Origin: Nocardia donostiensis
GTDB lineage: Bacteria; Actinomycetota; Actinomycetes; Mycobacteriales; Mycobacteriaceae
Assembly: GCF_002081715.1 (NCBI RefSeq)
Contig: NZ_MUKP01000012.1
Coordinates: forward strand, 62,001 to 126,000
Reading direction: 5' to 3'
Length of the DNA: 64,000 bases
In this document: positions 16,089 to 25,749 of the stretch, in pieces
Numbering within the stretch: the first letter of the stretch is position 1
Layout of the letters: every line of letters begins with the position of its first letter
Notes under the pieces: model-generated
What the model was told of the DNA's origin: nothing
What the model saw: only the letters and a program-made list of their open reading frames with translations
The model's database searches: none
Position numbers and translations under genes: made by a program

Positions 16089-19000
16089 GTGGTGCGATCC
16101 GATAACCTGGTGCGACTGGTGCGCCGGAACACGTCGGCTCCCCGGACCCGGGTCTGGGGAGCCGACGTTCGCGCGCTGTTCGCCACCACCTCCGACCGGT
16201 TGGTCGGGCCTCGTCCGGGGCCAGGGTTATGGCAGGTGCTCGGGGGGCCGGGTACCGGCAAAACGTCTCTGTTGATCGATCTGGCTGCCACCCGTATCGC
16301 CGAGGGAGCCGACCCGGAGACGGTGTTGCTGCTCACGCATTCCAAGCAGGCAGCCGGGGCGGTGCGTGACGCCATTACCGAGCGGCTGAGTTCCGGGCGG
16401 GCCGGTTACTCGTTCGCCCTCGGCGAGGAGATGGATGGGGCGTCTGCCTGCGCTGCGGGGCAAGGGCCGCATAGTGGGCGGTCGCGGCAGGCGGGTGGCA
16501 GCGCCCGGGCAGGCGACAATGCCGCAGGGCCGGATGCGGCGCTGTTCGATCTGTCCGCGTTGCCGGATGCACCGGCGGGTCCGACGGGTGCGGCCGGTGC
16601 GGCGGCAGCGGACGCCGGACCGGGATGGCCTGCAGCAGGGGTACCGGGCGCAACCCGTGAGCCGCTGGTACGAACTGTGCATTCGTACGCGTTCGCGGTG
16701 CTGCGCCGCCACGCCGCCGCGCACGGCAACCCGCCGCCGCGTCTGCTGACCGGGGCCGAGCAGGATGCGGTGTTGCGCGAGATGCTGCGCGGCGACCTCA
16801 TCGATATCGCCGAAGGGGCGACCGGTTTGTGGCCGGAGCGGCTGCATCAGGCGCTCGGGACGACCGGTTTCGCCGACCAGTTGCGCGATCTGATGCTGCG
16901 CGCCACCGAACGTGGCTTCGGTCCGGAGGACCTCGTCCGGCTCGGCCGGGAGCGGGACACACCGGAATGGGTGGCGGCGGGCCGGTTCGCGGCCCGGTAC
17001 GAGCAGGCGATGCTGCTGCGCTGGTCGGTGGGAGTGGAGGCGCCGGAAGCGTCGGCGCCCGCATTGAACGCGGCCGAACTGGTCGGTGCGGCGCTGGATG
17101 TACTGGCCGCCGATATCGACCTGCTCGCAACCGAACGAGCCCGTATCCGCTACCTGCTCGTCGACGACGCCCAGCACCTGGACCCGCAGGCCGCCGTCCT
17201 CGTCCGCGTGCTGGCCGCCGGTGCGGGCACAACAGTCGTGGCAGGCGATCCTGACCAGGGTGTTTTCACCTTCCGCGGCGCCGATCCCCGCTTCCTTACC
17301 AACCTCGACGTACCCCGCCACCAGCGGATCGTCCTGCGCGACAACCACCGCAGCGGCCCCGCGATCCGTGTAGCCGCCGCCCGGGTGGCGGCCGGACTGC
17401 CCGGCGCGGCCCCGCACCGGCTCACCGTGGCAGACGTCCGCGCGGAGCACACCGGCGAGGACCATCCACGCGATCGTGACGCAGGCGCCGAGCGCACCGG
17501 TGATGCGGACAACCGCCGTGGCCAGCGGGGTCGAGTCGCGGCGGGCGAGGACTTCGCTCTCCCTCGCACGCCCGCCCGTACCGACGGCGGTCCGGGCACG
17601 CACGCCGAGGATGGCGGCGATCCTGCGCCGCGCCGAGGGCCCGGTCCGAAGCCGCACCGGGCCGTTGCCGGTCCCGGCGGTAACAGGGATTGCGCTCCGG
17701 TCGAGCACCCGGCCGATGTCCGAGTCCGGGTACTGGGCTCCCCGGCCAAGGAAGCAGCGCTGGTCGCCGATCATCTGCGCCGCGCCCACCTCACCCAAGG
17801 GGTGCCGTGGTCCGAGATGGCCGTTGTCGTGCGCTCGGTGCCGTTGCTGTTGCCGCCGCTGCGCCGGGCATTACTCGCTGCCGGGGTACCGGTCCGCCAG
17901 CCCGCCATCGACACCCCGCTGGCCCGCCGCCGCGGCGCATCCTGGATGTTGTTGTCGCTGCGCGCGATTCTGGCGGGTGAGGCGATCCGCCGCGGCAAAG
18001 ACACCGAGGCACTGTTCGGCATCGACGATGCACTCGATCTGCTCGCAGGCCCGCTCGGCTCGGCCGACCAGATCAGCCTGCGACGTCTGCGGCGGGGTAT
18101 CCGCCGGACCGCCGTGGAACTGGCGCGTACCAACGATGATCGGCCGACCGAAGGCGACGGCCGGGCGAGCGAGTCCGAGGCACAGGGGCCGGAGGAGCCA
18201 GGGATCGGCGACGACCCGCGGTGGGATGGCAAACCGGCGCACGACCGTCCCAACGATAACGGGGGCGTGCCGGGCGTGGACCGGCTGCGCGCAGCGGCGG
18301 CAGGTGAGAGCGGGGCGTTCGGCCTGGACTTGATTCCGGCGTCGGCGGGCGCGGGCGGGGGCCGGTGGGATGCGACGGCGGGCAGTACCGGTGACGAGGG
18401 GAGCCTGTTCGATGACGTGGTTGCTCCGGAACCGCCGGAGGACGAGCCCCCGCTGCCTGATCCCGCCGGATACGACACCGAACCCGACTGGACGGCCGAA
18501 GATCTGGTCCGAATCGCCGACGACGCCGACTGGTACGGTATCGAGCCGGACTGGCGCGCCGACTACGACCCTTGGGACGGTCTTCCGCCCGACCGCCCCG
18601 ACGACGAATGGGACGAACCCTCGATCGATGATCCTGCCGCGAATGCCGGGCAGGGAACTGACCCCACTGGTCCGGCTACGCAAGCGCCCGTTCGCGCCGA
18701 ACCCAGGCAGACGGACCGCACCCGCGCTACGCCCGAAACAACCCTGGGTGACCCAGCGTCCACCATCGGGTCGCGAGGGCAGTCGCCTGCCGACAACGCC
18801 CATCGGACAGCTGCCCCGCCGAAAACCGAGCTGGACAGCGTTGATCGCGGGTTTTCACGGCCTGACCCTCGGTCGGGTGAATACGTGGAGCCACGTCATC
18901 ATCTCGACGGGACGGGAGAAACCCACGCCGCCGCCGGTACCGAACTGTTGGACCAACCGTCGGCAGAAGTGCTGCGCGCCTTACTGATCGGCGCGGGAGA

Positions 19001-20720
19001 CCAGCGCATCCTGGCTGGCCTGACCGAGGTGGAGAGCGCGCCGCTGCGGCGGGTGCTGGATGCGCTGGAGCGGGGACGCCGGGTGCGGCGGCGCGGCGGC
19101 GGGCTAGAGGATGTGCTGTGGGCGTTGTGGACCGGGTCGCGGCTGGAGCGGCGCTGGGCCGCGCAATCCGAACGTGGCGGTGCGGCGGGGATGCAGGCCG
19201 ACCGTGACCTGGACGCTGCGGTCGCGCTGTTCGATGCGGCCGCGGCCTATGTGGACCGGTTGCCTGGCGCAGGCATCGAAGGCTTCGTCGAATATCTCAC
19301 CCATCTGGAGATTCCGAACGACCGCGCAGCCGCGTCCCGGCAGACGGATGCGGTGGAACTGCTGAGCGCACACGCCGCCGCCGGACGGGAGTGGGAGGTG
19401 GTCGCGGTCGCCGGCGTGCAGGAAGGTATCTGGCCCGATCCGCGTCCACACGGAACGCTGCTGCACACCGAGGAACTGGTGGATCTGGCCGCGGGTATCG
19501 CGGGGGAGCGGGTCAGCCGCGCAGCGCCGATTCTGGCCGCCGAACGCAAGCTGCTGCTCGTCGCCTGCAGCCGGGCCCGGCGTTCGCTGCTGGTCACCGC
19601 GGTGGAGACGGTGACAGGGGATCGTGATCTCGTTCCGTCGCGGTTCCTTGCTGAACTGCTCGGCCACGACGACGACGGCGCGCCCGGTGCGCTGCCGATC
19701 GCCGAACCGGGACGCGCCTTGATGATGCATGCGCTGGTCGCCGAATTACGCGGCGTGGTCTGCAATCCGGAGGCCGACGCCGAACGGCGGCGGCGGGCCG
19801 CGCACCAATTGGCCAGGCTGGCCGTGGCCGGAGTTCCCGGCACCCGGCCCGAAGAGTGGTACGGCACCGCCGAACTCAGTTCTGGGCAGCCGCTGTGGAC
19901 CGACGACGACGGCCCGGTCGCGCTGTCGCCGTCCACAGTGGAGCTGCTGCAGACCTGCCCGCTGCGCTGGGCGCTGGAACGCAACGGCGGTAGCGACGGC
20001 GGCAATCCGCACGCAGTCAAGGGAAACCTGGTGCACACGCTGGTACAGGCGCTGGCAGGGAAGGTGCCGCCTGCTCAGGTGCGCGCCGCGCTCGATCATG
20101 CCTGGCAGGCCGTCGATCCCGGCACCGGCTGGTATTCCCGGCAAGAGCGCCGTCGCGTCGAAGCCATGCTGGACAACTTCATGGCCTGGGTGGACAACAC
20201 CCGCGGCGAACTCACCCAGGCCGGGATCGAGGTCCCGGTCGACTGTGTGCTGCCCGCCCGCGACGACACCGAACGACCGGTGCGTATCCGCGGCCGCGTC
20301 GACCGGGTGGAACGCGACGCCGCCGGACGATTCGTCATCGTGGATGTGAAAACCGGTACGACGCAGCTCACCCAACAGGCCGCCCTTGAACATGCCCAGT
20401 TGGCGACATACCAGGTCGCTGCTGCTCATGGTGCGCTGGAACCGGAACCAGAGGGGAGGCAGCCGGATCGGTTGCGCGAACCCGGCGGTGCCCGACTGGT
20501 ATACGTCGCCAATGCAACTGCCAAGGGTGTCGCGAAGCAAGTGAAGCAACCACCGTTGGACGAGGCAGGGGTGCGGAAATGGCGCGACGCCATCCACGCC
20601 GCGGCCGCCGCGACGCAGGGCCCGAGCTTCCTGGCGATGCGTAACGACGGCTGCAGGCATTGCACCGTAGCCGGCAGTTGCCCGGTGCAGGACACCGGTC
20701 GTCAGGTGACCGACGAATGA
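16089..20720 (+). CDS. adnA: AdnA subunit of the AdnAB helicase-nuclease, with large insertions
   Basis: A UvrD-like motor joined to a RecB-type nuclease, one subunit of the AdnAB machine that resects DNA double-strand breaks in mycobacteria. Visible parts: Walker A GGPGTGKT (about residues 51-58), a degenerate motif II VDDAQH (about 357), later motor motifs (HAAAGREWEVVAV, ACSRARRSLLV), nuclease motifs with His in GNLVHTL and VDVKTGTT (about 1419), and Cys at TCPLRW plus CRHCTVAGSC at the end, the usual four Cys of an iron-sulfur nuclease domain. Three low-complexity, charged insertions (about 115-192, 450-540, 680-957) add some 440 residues to the roughly 1,055 expected. The GTG at 16089 is preferred; an ATG at 15993 is also in frame. 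The stop overlaps adnB (ATGA). Confidence 0.9.
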   Translation: MVRSDNLVRLVRRNTSAPRTRVWGADVRALFATTSDRLVGPRPGPGLWQVLGGPGTGKTSLLIDLAATRIAEGADPETVLLLTHSKQAAGAVRDAITERLSSGRAGYSFALGEEMDGASACAAGQGPHSGRSRQAGGSARAGDNAAGPDAALFDLSALPDAPAGPTGAAGAAAADAGPGWPAAGVPGATREPLVRTVHSYAFAVLRRHAAAHGNPPPRLLTGAEQDAVLREMLRGDLIDIAEGATGLWPERLHQALGTTGFADQLRDLMLRATERGFGPEDLVRLGRERDTPEWVAAGRFAARYEQAMLLRWSVGVEAPEASAPALNAAELVGAALDVLAADIDLLATERARIRYLLVDDAQHLDPQAAVLVRVLAAGAGTTVVAGDPDQGVFTFRGADPRFLTNLDVPRHQRIVLRDNHRSGPAIRVAAARVAAGLPGAAPHRLTVADVRAEHTGEDHPRDRDAGAERTGDADNRRGQRGRVAAGEDFALPRTPARTDGGPGTHAEDGGDPAPRRGPGPKPHRAVAGPGGNRDCAPVEHPADVRVRVLGSPAKEAALVADHLRRAHLTQGVPWSEMAVVVRSVPLLLPPLRRALLAAGVPVRQPAIDTPLARRRGASWMLLSLRAILAGEAIRRGKDTEALFGIDDALDLLAGPLGSADQISLRRLRRGIRRTAVELARTNDDRPTEGDGRASESEAQGPEEPGIGDDPRWDGKPAHDRPNDNGGVPGVDRLRAAAAGESGAFGLDLIPASAGAGGGRWDATAGSTGDEGSLFDDVVAPEPPEDEPPLPDPAGYDTEPDWTAEDLVRIADDADWYGIEPDWRADYDPWDGLPPDRPDDEWDEPSIDDPAANAGQGTDPTGPATQAPVRAEPRQTDRTRATPETTLGDPASTIGSRGQSPADNAHRTAAPPKTELDSVDRGFSRPDPRSGEYVEPRHHLDGTGETHAAAGTELLDQPSAEVLRALLIGAGDQRILAGLTEVESAPLRRVLDALERGRRVRRRGGGLEDVLWALWTGSRLERRWAAQSERGGAAGMQADRDLDAAVALFDAAAAYVDRLPGAGIEGFVEYLTHLEIPNDRAAASRQTDAVELLSAHAAAGREWEVVAVAGVQEGIWPDPRPHGTLLHTEELVDLAAGIAGERVSRAAPILAAERKLLLVACSRARRSLLVTAVETVTGDRDLVPSRFLAELLGHDDDGAPGALPIAEPGRALMMHALVAELRGVVCNPEADAERRRRAAHQLARLAVAGVPGTRPEEWYGTAELSSGQPLWTDDDGPVALSPSTVELLQTCPLRWALERNGGSDGGNPHAVKGNLVHTLVQALAGKVPPAQVRAALDHAWQAVDPGTGWYSRQERRRVEAMLDNFMAWVDNTRGELTQAGIEVPVDCVLPARDDTERPVRIRGRVDRVERDAAGRFVIVDVKTGTTQLTQQAALEHAQLATYQVAAAHGALEPEPEGRQPDRLREPGGARLVYVANATAKGVAKQVKQPPLDEAGVRKWRDAIHAAAAATQGPSFLAMRNDGCRHCTVAGSCPVQDTGRQVTDE

Positions 20721-23700
20721 ACGCCCCGGTGACACCCTGGCAGCTGGCCGAGGCGCTCGGCCTACCGCCGCCAACCGACGAACAGGCCGCGGTGATCGCC
20801 GCACCGCCCGGGCCGACGCTGGTGGTGGCGGGCGCGGGCGCGGGGAAAACCGAGACGATGGCCGCCCGCGTGGTGTGGATGGTGGCCAACCGGTTGGTGT
20901 CGCCGGAGGAAGTGCTCGGTCTCACCTTCACCCGCAAGGCCGCCCAGCAGTTGACCACACGTATCCGCACCCGGCTGGCCCGATTGGCGGGTGCGCCGCT
21001 GTTGCGCGACCTCGACCCGTCCGGTGAGCTGCATGCGTCGCTGGCGGGAGCGGAACCGGAGATCAGTACCTACCACTCCTATGCGGGCCGGCTGCTGTCC
21101 GAGCACGGGCTGCTGCTTCCTGTGGAACCGTCGGCGATGCTGCTCACCGAAACGCAGCTGTGGCAGCTGGCGCATCAGGTGGTGCGCGCCTGGGACGGCG
21201 ACCTGGACATCGACCGCAGCCCGGTGGCGGTGACCGAGGCGGTGCTCGCGCTGTCCGGTCAGCTCGCCGAGCATCTGGTGGAGCCGGAGCAGCTCACGCA
21301 GGCCAACACCGAACTGGACAAACTGGTGCACACCTTGCCGCCGGGCCCGCGCCAGCGCGGCGGTCCGAGCGCGGACCTGCGCAAGATTCTGCGCGTGCAA
21401 CGCGAACGGGTCGAACTGCTACCGCTGGTGCAGCGCCTGTCGGAAGCGTTACGCCGCCGCGGCGCCCTGGACTTCGGCGCGCAGATGTCGCTGGCCGCTC
21501 GGCTCGCCGCCGAACATCCGGAGGTGGCCGCCGCCGAACGCGCCCGTTTCCGGCTGGTGCTGCTGGACGAATACCAGGACACCGGCCATGCGCAACGTAT
21601 CCTGCTCGCCGGGTTGTTCGGCGGGAGCGGGCCCGCGCGCCGGGAACAGCGGTTGGCGGTCACCGCGGTCGGTGACCCGATGCAGTCGATCTATGGCTGG
21701 CGTGGCGCCTCGGCGGCCAACCTGCCCCGTTTCGCGACCGATTTCCCCAGCGCCCCCGGCGTTCCCGCGCCGACGCTGCCGCTGCTGACCAGCTGGCGTA
21801 ACCCACCCGAAGCGCTGGCGCTGGCGAATATGGTCGCCGAACCACTGCGGCGCAAAGCCAGCGACGGCGGCGGGGTCACCGTGGATGCGTTGCGCGCCAA
21901 ACCGGGTGCCGAACCCGGCGTCGTGGCATTGGCGCTCACCGAAACCGTCGCAGGCGAACGGGAATGGATAGCGCAGCGCATCGCCGCGGAATGGTCGGCC
22001 CGGCACGCCGCGGGCCGGCCACCGCCCACCTCCGCGGTACTGGTCCGCCGCAACGCCGACGCGCCCGCCCTGGCCGAAGCGCTGCGCGAGCAGGGCCTGC
22101 CCGTCGAGATCGTCGGTCTCGGCGGGCTGCTGGCCACCCCGGAAGTCGCCGATATCGTGGCGACCTTACGGTTGGTCGCCGAACCCGCCGCGGGCAGTGC
22201 CGCGGTGCGGGTGCTCACCGGCGCCCGCTGGCGGCTCGGTGTCGCCGATCTGGCCGCTTTGGCCCGGCGCGCCAGGGAACTCTCGATCGGTCGGGAGGCA
22301 GGCGCGGCAGGCGATATCCGCGACGGCGCCACGCTCGCCGCCGCACTGCGCGAGGTCGCACCCGAACCGGCCGAACAGGCCGGGCTGGCCGACGCCATCG
22401 CCGACCCTGGCCCGTCGGAACACTATTCCGAGGCCGGTTACCAGCGCATTGTGGCGCTCGGTCGGGAACTGGCGGCATTGCGTGAACGCAGCGGTCAGCC
22501 GCTCACCGAACTGGTCGCCGATATCGAACGAACCATCGGGGTAGGGGTGGAGACCCAGGCTCGCCGCGCCATGTCCGGCACGGGTGCGGGCCGCGAACAT
22601 CTCGACGCCTTCGCCGAGGTGGTCGCGGGTTACGCCGCCGACACCGGCGCTTCCCTCGGCGGGCTGCTCGCTTTCCTCGCCGCCGCAGAATCGGTGGAGA
22701 ACGGGCTGGAACCCGGAGAGGTCGATGTCGCCGAAGACCGGGTGCAGGTGCTCACCGTGCATGCGGCGAAGGGCCTGGAATGGGAGGTGGTGGCGGTGCC
22801 GCATGTGGTGCGTGGTGTTTTCCCGTCCGGCCGCAATACCGGCACCTGGTTGGGTGCGCTGGCCGAGCTACCGACCGCCCTGCGCGGCGACTGTGCCGAA
22901 GGCGACGTGGCCGACGGTGTCCCGGTGCTCGACCTGTCCCAGGTCTATGACCGAGCCGATCTGGAACGCTGTATCTCCGAGCACAAGGCGGCCTTGGAAC
23001 GGCGGCGGCTCGACGAGGACCGCAGATTGTTCTATGTTGCGCTCACCAGAACAGAACGGGTGCTGTTGGTTTCGGCCCACCACTGGGCGGAGACCGGGAA
23101 CTCACCGAAGGGGCCATCGGATTTCCTGCTCGAATTGCACCGGGCAGCCGCTGTGCCCGGCGCAGGCGTGGAGATCGCGCACTGGGCCGAACCACCCGAG
23201 GCGGAAGTGACCAATCCGTTCGCAGGTAACCCGCCCGCCGCGTACTGGCCACGCGACCCGCTCGGTGTCCGTCGCGGTCCTATCGAGCAGGGCGCCGCCC
23301 TGGTGCGTGCCGCCATGACCGAGCTCGCCGAACAACCAGACGGCGATACCTCGGTCGACCCTGATGATCCCGACGGCTGGGCCGCCGACGTGGACGCGCT
23401 GCTCGCCGAATATCTGGCCACCCGGGCGACCGCCGAAGAGGTGGAACTGCCCGGCAGTCTTCCCGCGACCGCGCTGGTCGAATTACGCGCCGACCCGGCG
23501 AAACTCGCCGCCCGGCTGCGCCGCCCGCTGCCATACCCGCCGAACCCGCTGGCCCGCCGGGGCACCGCATTCCATGCCTGGGTGCAGCGCTGGTTCTCGA
23601 CCGACCGCCTGCCCGGGCTCGATGAACTGCCCGGCGCCGCCGATACTGCCGGTGCGGTGTCGAACGCCGACGCCGAGCTGGCCAGAATGCAGAACGCGTT

Positions 23701-24097
23701 CCTGTCCTCACCGTGGGCCGGGCGCAGCCCCATCGAGGTGGAGGTGCCGTTCGAAACCACGATCGCGGGTACCGTCGTTCGCGGCCGGATGGATGCGGTT
23801 TTCGCCGAACCCGGCGGACGCTGGATCGTGGTGGATTGGAAAACCGGAGCCGAGCCCGGCCCAGCCGAGGAACCGGCGGTGGCGATACAGCTGGCGGTCT
23901 ACCGGTTGGCGTGGGCGCGGTTGATGGCGGCACGCACCGGCGCCACCGAACAGCAGATGCTGCAACGGGTCGGTGCCGCATTCCATTACGTGCGCGGCAA
24001 CCGCACCGTTGCCCCCGCCGAGCTGCCCGGTCCGGCGGAATTGGCCGAACTGATCAGGAACGCGGCGCCCGACGGCTCACCGACAACGCATGCCTGA
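20717..24097 (+). CDS. adnB: AdnB subunit of the AdnAB helicase-nuclease
   Basis: A 1,126-residue partner of AdnA and the main motor of the pair. Walker A is AGAGAGKTET (about residue 40), motif II is the canonical DEYQDT (about 283), followed by VGDPMQSIYGWRGA (motif III), [16 protein letters not shown] (motif V) and YVALTRTERVLLV (motif VI). The C-terminal RecB-like nuclease has GTAFHAW, RGRMDAVF and VDWKTG (about 1038). No Cys cluster is visible, in line with the iron-sulfur cluster being in AdnA. It starts inside the adnA stop, so both subunits are made from one message. The 3' end overlaps the convergent DoxX gene by 44 bases. Confidence 0.95.
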   Translation: MNAPVTPWQLAEALGLPPPTDEQAAVIAAPPGPTLVVAGAGAGKTETMAARVVWMVANRLVSPEEVLGLTFTRKAAQQLTTRIRTRLARLAGAPLLRDLDPSGELHASLAGAEPEISTYHSYAGRLLSEHGLLLPVEPSAMLLTETQLWQLAHQVVRAWDGDLDIDRSPVAVTEAVLALSGQLAEHLVEPEQLTQANTELDKLVHTLPPGPRQRGGPSADLRKILRVQRERVELLPLVQRLSEALRRRGALDFGAQMSLAARLAAEHPEVAAAERARFRLVLLDEYQDTGHAQRILLAGLFGGSGPARREQRLAVTAVGDPMQSIYGWRGASAANLPRFATDFPSAPGVPAPTLPLLTSWRNPPEALALANMVAEPLRRKASDGGGVTVDALRAKPGAEPGVVALALTETVAGEREWIAQRIAAEWSARHAAGRPPPTSAVLVRRNADAPALAEALREQGLPVEIVGLGGLLATPEVADIVATLRLVAEPAAGSAAVRVLTGARWRLGVADLAALARRARELSIGREAGAAGDIRDGATLAAALREVAPEPAEQAGLADAIADPGPSEHYSEAGYQRIVALGRELAALRERSGQPLTELVADIERTIGVGVETQARRAMSGTGAGREHLDAFAEVVAGYAADTGASLGGLLAFLAAAESVENGLEPGEVDVAEDRVQVLTVHAAKGLEWEVVAVPHVVRGVFPSGRNTGTWLGALAELPTALRGDCAEGDVADGVPVLDLSQVYDRADLERCISEHKAALERRRLDEDRRLFYVALTRTERVLLVSAHHWAETGNSPKGPSDFLLELHRAAAVPGAGVEIAHWAEPPEAEVTNPFAGNPPAAYWPRDPLGVRRGPIEQGAALVRAAMTELAEQPDGDTSVDPDDPDGWAADVDALLAEYLATRATAEEVELPGSLPATALVELRADPAKLAARLRRPLPYPPNPLARRGTAFHAWVQRWFSTDRLPGLDELPGAADTAGAVSNADAELARMQNAFLSSPWAGRSPIEVEVPFETTIAGTVVRGRMDAVFAEPGGRWIVVDWKTGAEPGPAEEPAVAIQLAVYRLAWARLMAARTGATEQQMLQRVGAAFHYVRGNRTVAPAELPGPAELAELIRNAAPDGSPTTHA

Positions 24098-24467
24098 TCA
24101 GCGGGATCTGCAGTGGCAGCCGCAGTACCGACACGATCTTGACCGCCTTCGCCGCCTTCGGGTTCCCGAGGGAATCCGCCGCGAACTGGATATTGGCCGG
24201 GAACACCGCCAGGAACAGCAGTGCTGCGAGCTTGCCGCCGATGCGGCGGGTGCGCGGAGCGGCCACGGTGGCGGCCACTCCTATCTCGGCGACCCCGGAC
24301 AGGTAGGTGTAGGTGCGCGCGCGTCCGGGCAGCCGTGGCGGAACGATCGAATCGAATGGTCTGGGCACCAGGAAATGCAGTCCACCTGTTACGAACAGCA
24401 TCGCCGCGAGTCGCAGTGCCGGTGCGCGGCTGGGGTCGTGGGTGTCGCTGGACGCATGGTCTGACAT
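24054..24467 (-). CDS. DoxX-family membrane protein
   Basis: A 137-residue protein with about four hydrophobic helices and the DoxX-like core (AAMLFVTGGLHFLVP, YLSGVAEIGVAATVA, LFLAVFPANIQFAAD, LRLPLQIPLI). The His and Asn in LHF and FPANIQ are typical of the family. Some DoxX proteins take part in redox or thiol-oxidation complexes, but most are uncharacterised and no role can be given here. Its end overlaps the last 44 bases of adnB on the other strand. Confidence 0.8.
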   Translation of the reverse strand: MSDHASSDTHDPSRAPALRLAAMLFVTGGLHFLVPRPFDSIVPPRLPGRARTYTYLSGVAEIGVAATVAAPRTRRIGGKLAALLFLAVFPANIQFAADSLGNPKAAKAVKIVSVLRLPLQIPLIRHALSVSRRAPRS

Positions 24468-24568
24468 GTGCTCACCCTAAGCACCCACGCAGGCATCCTC
24501 GCCCTTGCCACCGAGGCCGGATGTATCCGGCCGATAGGGAACTGGGAGAGCGGGTAGGCTCCCCTGCT

Positions 24569-24640
24569 GTGTCGGAGGCAGATGTAGTGCCCGCGCCCGA
24601 CGATGTCGCAGGCCGGCCGCGCGGAAGGCGACGCCGATGA
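24569..24640 (+). CDS. 23-codon ORF coupled to the K+ channel gene
   Basis: A GTG at 24569 opens a 23-residue frame (starts MSEADVVPAPDD, ends in an Arg-rich GRPRGRRRR) whose TGA overlaps the ATG of the potassium channel gene (ATGA at 24637-24640). TAGGCT at 24555-24560 lies eight bases ahead of the GTG, so it could be a -10 element for a leaderless message starting at that GTG. It may be a coupling micro-ORF rather than a functional peptide; no -35 is convincing. Confidence 0.35.
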   Translation: MSEADVVPAPDDVAGRPRGRRRR

Positions 24641-25710
24641 GCCCGAAGCTCGGTGACCTGGGTGGTCGCGCCCGCAGCATCGGGCGGATGACCGAGCGGC
24701 CCGTTTTCGCCCTGGTCGGCGTGCTGAAGATCCCGGAAGCGCAGAACAGTCCGTGGACTTCGCTCACCCGCCGGGTGTTGTTCGCGATCGCACTGCTGTT
24801 CGCCGCCGCCCTAGTCGTGTACATCGGCCGCGACGGATACCAGGACAGCAGCGGCAACGCCCTGTCGTTTCTCGACTCCATGTACTACGCGACGGTATCG
24901 CTGTCGACCACCGGATACGGCGATATCTCACCGATCACCCCGCAGGCGCGGCTGGTGAACATCATCGTCATCACCCCGTTGCGGGTGCTGTTCCTGATCG
25001 TGCTCGTCGGCACCACACTCAGTGTGCTCACCGAACGGTCTCGGCAGGCGTTCAAGATTCAGCGTTGGAGGCACACCGTGCGTAATCACACCGTTGTCGT
25101 CGGCTATGGCACGAAGGGCCGGACAGCGATCGACGCGATGCTCGGCGACGGGGTCCAGCCATCCGAGATCGTGGTGGTGGACACCGACACGGTCGCCTTG
25201 GAAGCGGCCGCGACTGCGGGGCTGGTCACCGTGCACGGTTCGGCCACCCAATCGGATGTGCTGCGCCTGGCCGGGGTGCAGAACGCCGCGTCGGTAGTGG
25301 TCGCCGCCAACCGTGACGACACAGCGGTGCTGGTCACTCTCAGCGCGCGGGAACTCACCAAGAGCGCCACGATCGTGGCTGCGATCCGGGAGTCGGAGAA
25401 CACCCATCTGCTGCGCCAGTCCGGGGCGGATTCGGTTGTCGTGTCCTCCGAGACCGCGGGTCGGCTGCTCGGTATCGCCACCACCACCCCGACCGTAGTG
25501 GAGATGATGGAGGACCTGCTCACCCCAGAGCAGGGGTTCGCGGTCGCCGAACGCGAGGTCGTGCCCGCCGAGGTCGGCGGTTCGCCGCGGCATCTCAGCG
25601 ATATCGTGCTCGGCGTGGTGCGCGCCGGCGAGCTGATCCGGGTGGGTGAACCGGAGGTCGACGCCCTGGAATCCGGCGACAAACTGCTGTTCATCCGCCG
25701 CAGCCGCTGA
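24637..25710 (+). CDS. Two-helix potassium channel with RCK (TrkA-N/TrkA-C) domain
   Basis: A 357-residue channel. Two membrane helices (about 47-63 and 105-122) flank the pore loop with the K+ filter TTGYGD (91-96). The cytoplasmic part has an RCK/TrkA-N Rossmann domain (VVVGYGTKGRTA near 150, VVVDTD) and a TrkA-C domain (about 275-355) that usually binds nucleotides or c-di-AMP and gates the pore. It is the homologue of the gene found after adnAB in mycobacteria (Rv3200c as I recall). GGAAGG precedes the ATG; a 23-codon ORF overlaps the start. Confidence 0.9.
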   Translation: MSPKLGDLGGRARSIGRMTERPVFALVGVLKIPEAQNSPWTSLTRRVLFAIALLFAAALVVYIGRDGYQDSSGNALSFLDSMYYATVSLSTTGYGDISPITPQARLVNIIVITPLRVLFLIVLVGTTLSVLTERSRQAFKIQRWRHTVRNHTVVVGYGTKGRTAIDAMLGDGVQPSEIVVVDTDTVALEAAATAGLVTVHGSATQSDVLRLAGVQNAASVVVAANRDDTAVLVTLSARELTKSATIVAAIRESENTHLLRQSGADSVVVSSETAGRLLGIATTTPTVVEMMEDLLTPEQGFAVAEREVVPAEVGGSPRHLSDIVLGVVRAGELIRVGEPEVDALESGDKLLFIRRSR

Positions 25711-25749
25711 GCCCGTCGCGCCGTGTTCGAGGCGCGATAGTCTCGGTTC

